Assembly: GCA_964450705.1 (NCBI GenBank)
Contig: CAYVDB010000018.1
Location: 1-15,413 of the forward strand
Origin: CAYVDB01 sp964450705
GTDB taxonomy: Bacteria > Patescibacteriota > Minisyncoccia > Phycocordibacterales > Zambryskibacteraceae
Reading direction: 5' to 3'
DNA: 15,413 nt
This document shows, one piece after another, positions 12,960-15,413 of the stretch. The position numbers and the translations under genes are program-made. The notes beneath the pieces were generated by a model. It saw only the letters and a program-made list of their open reading frames with translations, was not told the DNA's origin and did not search any database. The stretch's first letter is position 1. Each line of letters opens with the position of its first letter.

Positions 12960-13943
12960 ATGAATGTATTCTCATATACTCCTAGAAAACAGATTGTAGG
13001 TGTTATCCGGGGCGGAATATCTCATGAGTATGAGGAGTCTTTAGCAAGTGGGGCACATGTTCTTCAGAATATTCCTCAAGGTTTTGTTGCAAAGGATATC
13101 TTTATATCTCGTGATGGAGATTGGCATGTAGATGGCTTTAAAAAGGAACCAGGGAAAATACTGCACTCTCTTGATGTTGTCTGGAACGCTCTTCATGGAC
13201 GATTTGGTGAAGACGGTAAGGTTCAGAATATACTTTCTAAGTTTGGTATTCCGTTTACCGGCTCCGAAGCTCTTCCGAGCGCTTTAACGGTTAATAAAAA
13301 TCTTGCTCGAAAACGTCTTATCCCACATGGATTTAAGATGCCATTTGCAATAACCCTTACCCCAAAGCAAAATACGTACGAAACACTTTTTGAGCTTTTC
13401 CGAACATTTCCTCAGCCTTCAATAATTAAATCTATTTCTAACGGAGCTTCTGTGGGAGTAACGTATGCAGACACTTTTATTAACTTTAAACAGGGGATTG
13501 AACGGGCATTTTTGTTTGGAGAGGGTGTTTTAATTGAGGAGTACATCCCCGGGCGAGAAGTAACCTGTGTTGTTGTTGATGATCTTTCAAAAGAAGGTTC
13601 CTATGCATTGCATCCATTGGAAGCGCGACGACCAACTGGTTTCAAGTTTATGACTCGTGAGGCACGCAATACTCCAGATTCTTTTGTTCCAGGTGACTTC
13701 TTATCACAAAATGAGATTCTTTTTATCCAAAATTTAGCTCTTAAGGCTCATCATAGACTTGGGCTACGACACTATTCTTCTGCTGACTTTATCGTCTCTC
13801 CGCGTAGGGGAATATATTTACTTGAAGTAGATGCCTTACCGCATCTTACTCCTCATGCTCATATTGCCCGGGCACTTACGCACGCAGATTCTCAAATGTC
13901 TGATTTTGTGGAGCATATTTTGACTCTTGCTTTAAAAAAATAA
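12960..13943 (+). CDS. D-alanine--D-alanine ligase-like ATP-grasp protein
   Basis: A 327-aa protein with the three-domain ATP-grasp layout and length of Ddl. The N-terminal GGISHEYEESLASG (18-31) carries the Glu that in Ddl contacts the first D-Ala. NALHGRFGEDG (76-86), GSEALPSALTVNKNLARKRL (101-120), K157 in IIKSISNGASVGV, and IPGREVTCVVVDD (196-208) match ATP- and metal-binding blocks. The C-terminal active site departs from classical Ddl: SSADF (273-277) has Ser274 where E. coli DdlB has the transition-state Arg255, and LEVDALPHLT has Asp291 for the Mg-binding Asn and His295 for the Gly of the PG motif. It may still make D-Ala-D-Ala for peptidoglycan, or be a divergent paralogue with another substrate. 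I leave the symbol blank for that reason. It is predicted leaderless and lies 51 bases after uvrC. Confidence 0.88.
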   Translation: MNVFSYTPRKQIVGVIRGGISHEYEESLASGAHVLQNIPQGFVAKDIFISRDGDWHVDGFKKEPGKILHSLDVVWNALHGRFGEDGKVQNILSKFGIPFTGSEALPSALTVNKNLARKRLIPHGFKMPFAITLTPKQNTYETLFELFRTFPQPSIIKSISNGASVGVTYADTFINFKQGIERAFLFGEGVLIEEYIPGREVTCVVVDDLSKEGSYALHPLEARRPTGFKFMTREARNTPDSFVPGDFLSQNEILFIQNLALKAHHRLGLRHYSSADFIVSPRRGIYLLEVDALPHLTPHAHIARALTHADSQMSDFVEHILTLALKK

Positions 13944-13966
13944 GGTAAGCATTTCTGCTTACCTTA
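13934..13966 (-). terminator. Intrinsic terminator of the minus-strand zinc-ribbon gene, overlapping the Ddl-like gene end
   Basis: TAAGGTAAGCA (13941-13951) pairs perfectly with TGCTTACCTTA (13956-13966) around a four-base loop. The T-tract is on the minus strand (seven A on plus, 13934-13940), so the terminator serves the minus gene. Its stem starts on the stop codon of the Ddl-like gene. On the plus strand the hairpin has no T-tract. Confidence 0.85.
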
Positions 13967-13982
13967 TGCGTCCTTGTGTACT

Positions 13983-14294
13983 TTAGGACCAAGAACTCCC
14001 GCTTCCTCCCTGGTAGAATCGATGTTCTGCCCAACCTCGCGGGTCGTGTGAGGCCCGAACAAAGATGGATTCTCTCTTCTCACCAAGTAGGCGGAAGTAA
14101 CCGCATTTCTTGATACAGATGAGGAGTTCTGCATCAACCCGTGTCGGGTCATCCCGCGGGTCTCCTGCAAACCTGCTTTCAATCCTTCTCCTTAGCTTGG
14201 CCCCGCAGTCGGGGCAAGTGGGTTTCGGGCCGGATCTCCACCATAGTACCCCAATGATCAAGGAGAAAACTCCGGCGAGCAAGATTTCTTTCAT
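13983..14294 (-). CDS. Small membrane-anchored zinc-ribbon protein, orphan
   Basis: A 103-aa protein. Residues 4-19 (ILLAGVFSLIIGVLWW) form a short N-terminal membrane anchor. CPDCGAK (27-33) and CIKKCGYF (60-67) supply two cysteine pairs, C27/C30 and C60/C64, consistent with a zinc ribbon, although the second pair has CxxxC spacing. A charged segment and a Gly/Ser-rich tail (QGGSGSSWS) follow. Function unknown; such domains often mediate protein or nucleic acid contact. The ATG at 14294 has GGAGG (14302-14298) 3 bases upstream, and a consensus promoter gives a 20-base leader. Codons are richer in C and G than in the neighbours, as in the other orphan genes. It is monocistronic and convergent with the Ddl-like gene. 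Confidence 0.75.
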   Translation of the reverse strand: MKEILLAGVFSLIIGVLWWRSGPKPTCPDCGAKLRRRIESRFAGDPRDDPTRVDAELLICIKKCGYFRLLGEKRESIFVRASHDPRGWAEHRFYQGGSGSSWS

Positions 14295-14320
14295 ATTCCT
14301 CCAAGGGTTGATCTCTTACA

Positions 14321-14349
14321 ATTATAACACTATATAAGATAAAAGTCAA
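14321..14349 (-). promoter_or_regulatory. Consensus promoter for the zinc-ribbon gene
   Basis: On the minus strand TTGACT (14349-14344) and a perfect TATAAT (14326-14321) are separated by exactly 17 bases. The start is about 14314. The -35 continues as TTGACTTT, as at 2161 and 5821. Confidence 0.9.
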
Positions 14350-14393
14350 AGATAAAATACAGGTGTATTTATCCTGCTTTAAATGAATGTTAC

Positions 14394-14399
14394 TATAAG
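14394..14399 (+). promoter_or_regulatory. -10 box for the PH/AlbA_2 fusion gene
   Basis: TATAAG at 14394-14399 predicts a start at about 14406, only 2 bases before the ATG at 14408. No clear -35 is seen. Confidence 0.55.
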
Positions 14400-14407
14400 T
14401 TTTACTT

Positions 14408-15400
14408 ATGAAGTTTCCTATTGTTATCAAGCAAAGCCCCCTTCTTTTAATTCGAAGGATTATTGAAGTGGAGGCTTTGATTTCTGTAATATTATTTGCC
14501 GCTTCATTTCTTACTAACTACGAAGAACTCTATAGAAGCTTTACCTTCGGTAGAATTGTTCGATATGACATTATTCTTTTTGTGGTTGCTTCAGTATTAC
14601 AACTTGCAGTTACGGTTCTTGTTTTCTTTGTGTGGCACAGTGAGGAGTATCGTTTAAAAGAAAAAGAAATTATTCATCGAAAAGGTTTCTTTGGTTCTCG
14701 CGAACAGTCGATTTTACTCAAGAATATTACTTCTGTTGAGTACAAAAGAAGCGCCCTAGAGTTTCTTCTTGGTTACGGAACTATTGTTCTATGGCGAGGT
14801 GAAAATGTTAAGCCATTTTTTATACGAAGCGTTGATCAAGCAGAAGCCTATACAAACCTAATAAAAGATGCGATAGATCTGGCACTTGGTCGGCCTAGAG
14901 ATATATCAAGAAAGACTCCAGTTCTTGATCTTATTCTTGAAGGCGAGAATAGTACTCTTGAATTCAAGCAGACATTGCGATGGGATGCTAAAAATGGAGT
15001 TTCAAGTAAAGATCTAGAAAAAGCCGTACTAAAAACTATTGCCGCTTTTCTTAATACAAACGGCGGAACATTACTTATTGGAGTTACCGATAAGGGGACA
15101 ATTCATGGACTCGAAGAAGATTTCAATAGTTTGGTACGAAAAGATCGAGATGGTTTTGAAAATCATGTTAATCAGTTGATAAAAAACAGTATTGGTGCCG
15201 AATTCCGTCAGTATATTGATGTTTCTTTTGTAGCGTTTGATAGTAAAGAGGTTGGGGTTATTGATGTTTTACCTTCGCCCAAACCAGTTTATGTAAAACT
15301 TAATGGAAGCGAAGATTTTTTTATTCGCACTGGAAATACAACATCTCCACTTAAGCTTTCTGAAGTGAGCTCGTATATTGATTCTCATTGGAAAAAATAA
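14408..15400 (+). CDS. Membrane protein with bacterial PH-like domain fused to an AlbA_2 (Schlafen-type) domain
   Basis: A 330-aa protein. Two membrane helices (about 17-36 and 54-76) are followed by a segment (about 80-155) with YRLKEKEIIHRKGFFGSREQSI and KNITSVEYKRS, typical of bacterial PH-like (bPH_2, YdbS-like) domains. After a linker, residues 176-320 show the AlbA_2/Schlafen pattern: LEGENSTLEFKQTL (177-190, with the acidic/Lys EFK core), AAFLNTNGGTLLIGVTDKGTIHGLE (212-236, in two parts separated by the GG turn), and EDFFIRTGNTTSPL (302-315). AlbA_2 domains bind nucleic acids, and Schlafen relatives cleave tRNA or rRNA; bPH_2 domains are membrane-associated. The combination suggests a nucleic-acid-binding or RNase-like module held at the inner face of the membrane. 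The function is not known. The gene is complete, with a 2-base predicted leader and no Shine-Dalgarno site. Confidence 0.8.
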   Translation: MKFPIVIKQSPLLLIRRIIEVEALISVILFAASFLTNYEELYRSFTFGRIVRYDIILFVVASVLQLAVTVLVFFVWHSEEYRLKEKEIIHRKGFFGSREQSILLKNITSVEYKRSALEFLLGYGTIVLWRGENVKPFFIRSVDQAEAYTNLIKDAIDLALGRPRDISRKTPVLDLILEGENSTLEFKQTLRWDAKNGVSSKDLEKAVLKTIAAFLNTNGGTLLIGVTDKGTIHGLEEDFNSLVRKDRDGFENHVNQLIKNSIGAEFRQYIDVSFVAFDSKEVGVIDVLPSPKPVYVKLNGSEDFFIRTGNTTSPLKLSEVSSYIDSHWKK

Positions 15401-15413
15401 ATAAGTTTTTATG

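Noticed and set aside
1..15413. Mobile elements, CRISPR arrays, tRNA genes and att sites
   Set aside because: No transposase, integrase, regularly spaced repeat, cloverleaf or long direct repeat was seen on either strand.

Overview
The window looks like part of the genome of a Candidate Phyla Radiation (Patescibacteria, probably Parcubacteria-like) bacterium. This is an inference from a shortened UvrC (423 aa), a UvrA that lacks most of one insertion, very tight gene packing, core genes with moderately low GC, many orphan small genes, and core genes whose -10 boxes sit directly against the start codon. No rRNA, tRNA, IS element, prophage or CRISPR array was seen.

Layout. At 1-163 lie the 3' end of an unknown gene and its terminator. 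At 180-1953 a STAS-like protein is followed at once by a DAO-family FAD oxidoreductase. At 1995-2163 an intergenic stretch folds into a long closed hairpin plus an intrinsic terminator, a candidate structured non-coding RNA. An orphan gene follows at 2270-2863. At 2906-3971 (minus) a LOG-family Rossmann protein overlaps a pterin-4a-carbinolamine dehydratase. At 4069-5809 are a membrane-anchored FKBP prolyl isomerase and Tgt. An orphan lipoprotein sits at 5902-6351. Nucleotide excision repair fills 6460-12908: uvrB, uvrA, a two-gene micro-operon (59 and 36 codons), then uvrC. A D-Ala-D-Ala ligase-like ATP-grasp protein (12960-13943), a small membrane zinc-ribbon protein (minus, 13983-14294) and a membrane PH/AlbA_2 (Schlafen-type) fusion (14408-15400) close the window.

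The most striking pattern is a split into two gene classes. Conserved genes use AT-ending codons, have no Shine-Dalgarno sequence, and often have a -10 box placed so that the predicted transcript begins at or within about 3 nt of the start codon (180, 3971 minus, 4604, 6460, 12960, 14408, perhaps 11637). Orphan small genes (2270, 5902, 11261, 11450, 14294 minus) use many C-ending codons and have real leaders with Shine-Dalgarno sites. Three of these loci are served by promoters beginning TTGACTTT. The repair genes form one functional cluster; the other neighbours share no obvious pathway. All function calls rest on motifs read by eye; no searches were run.
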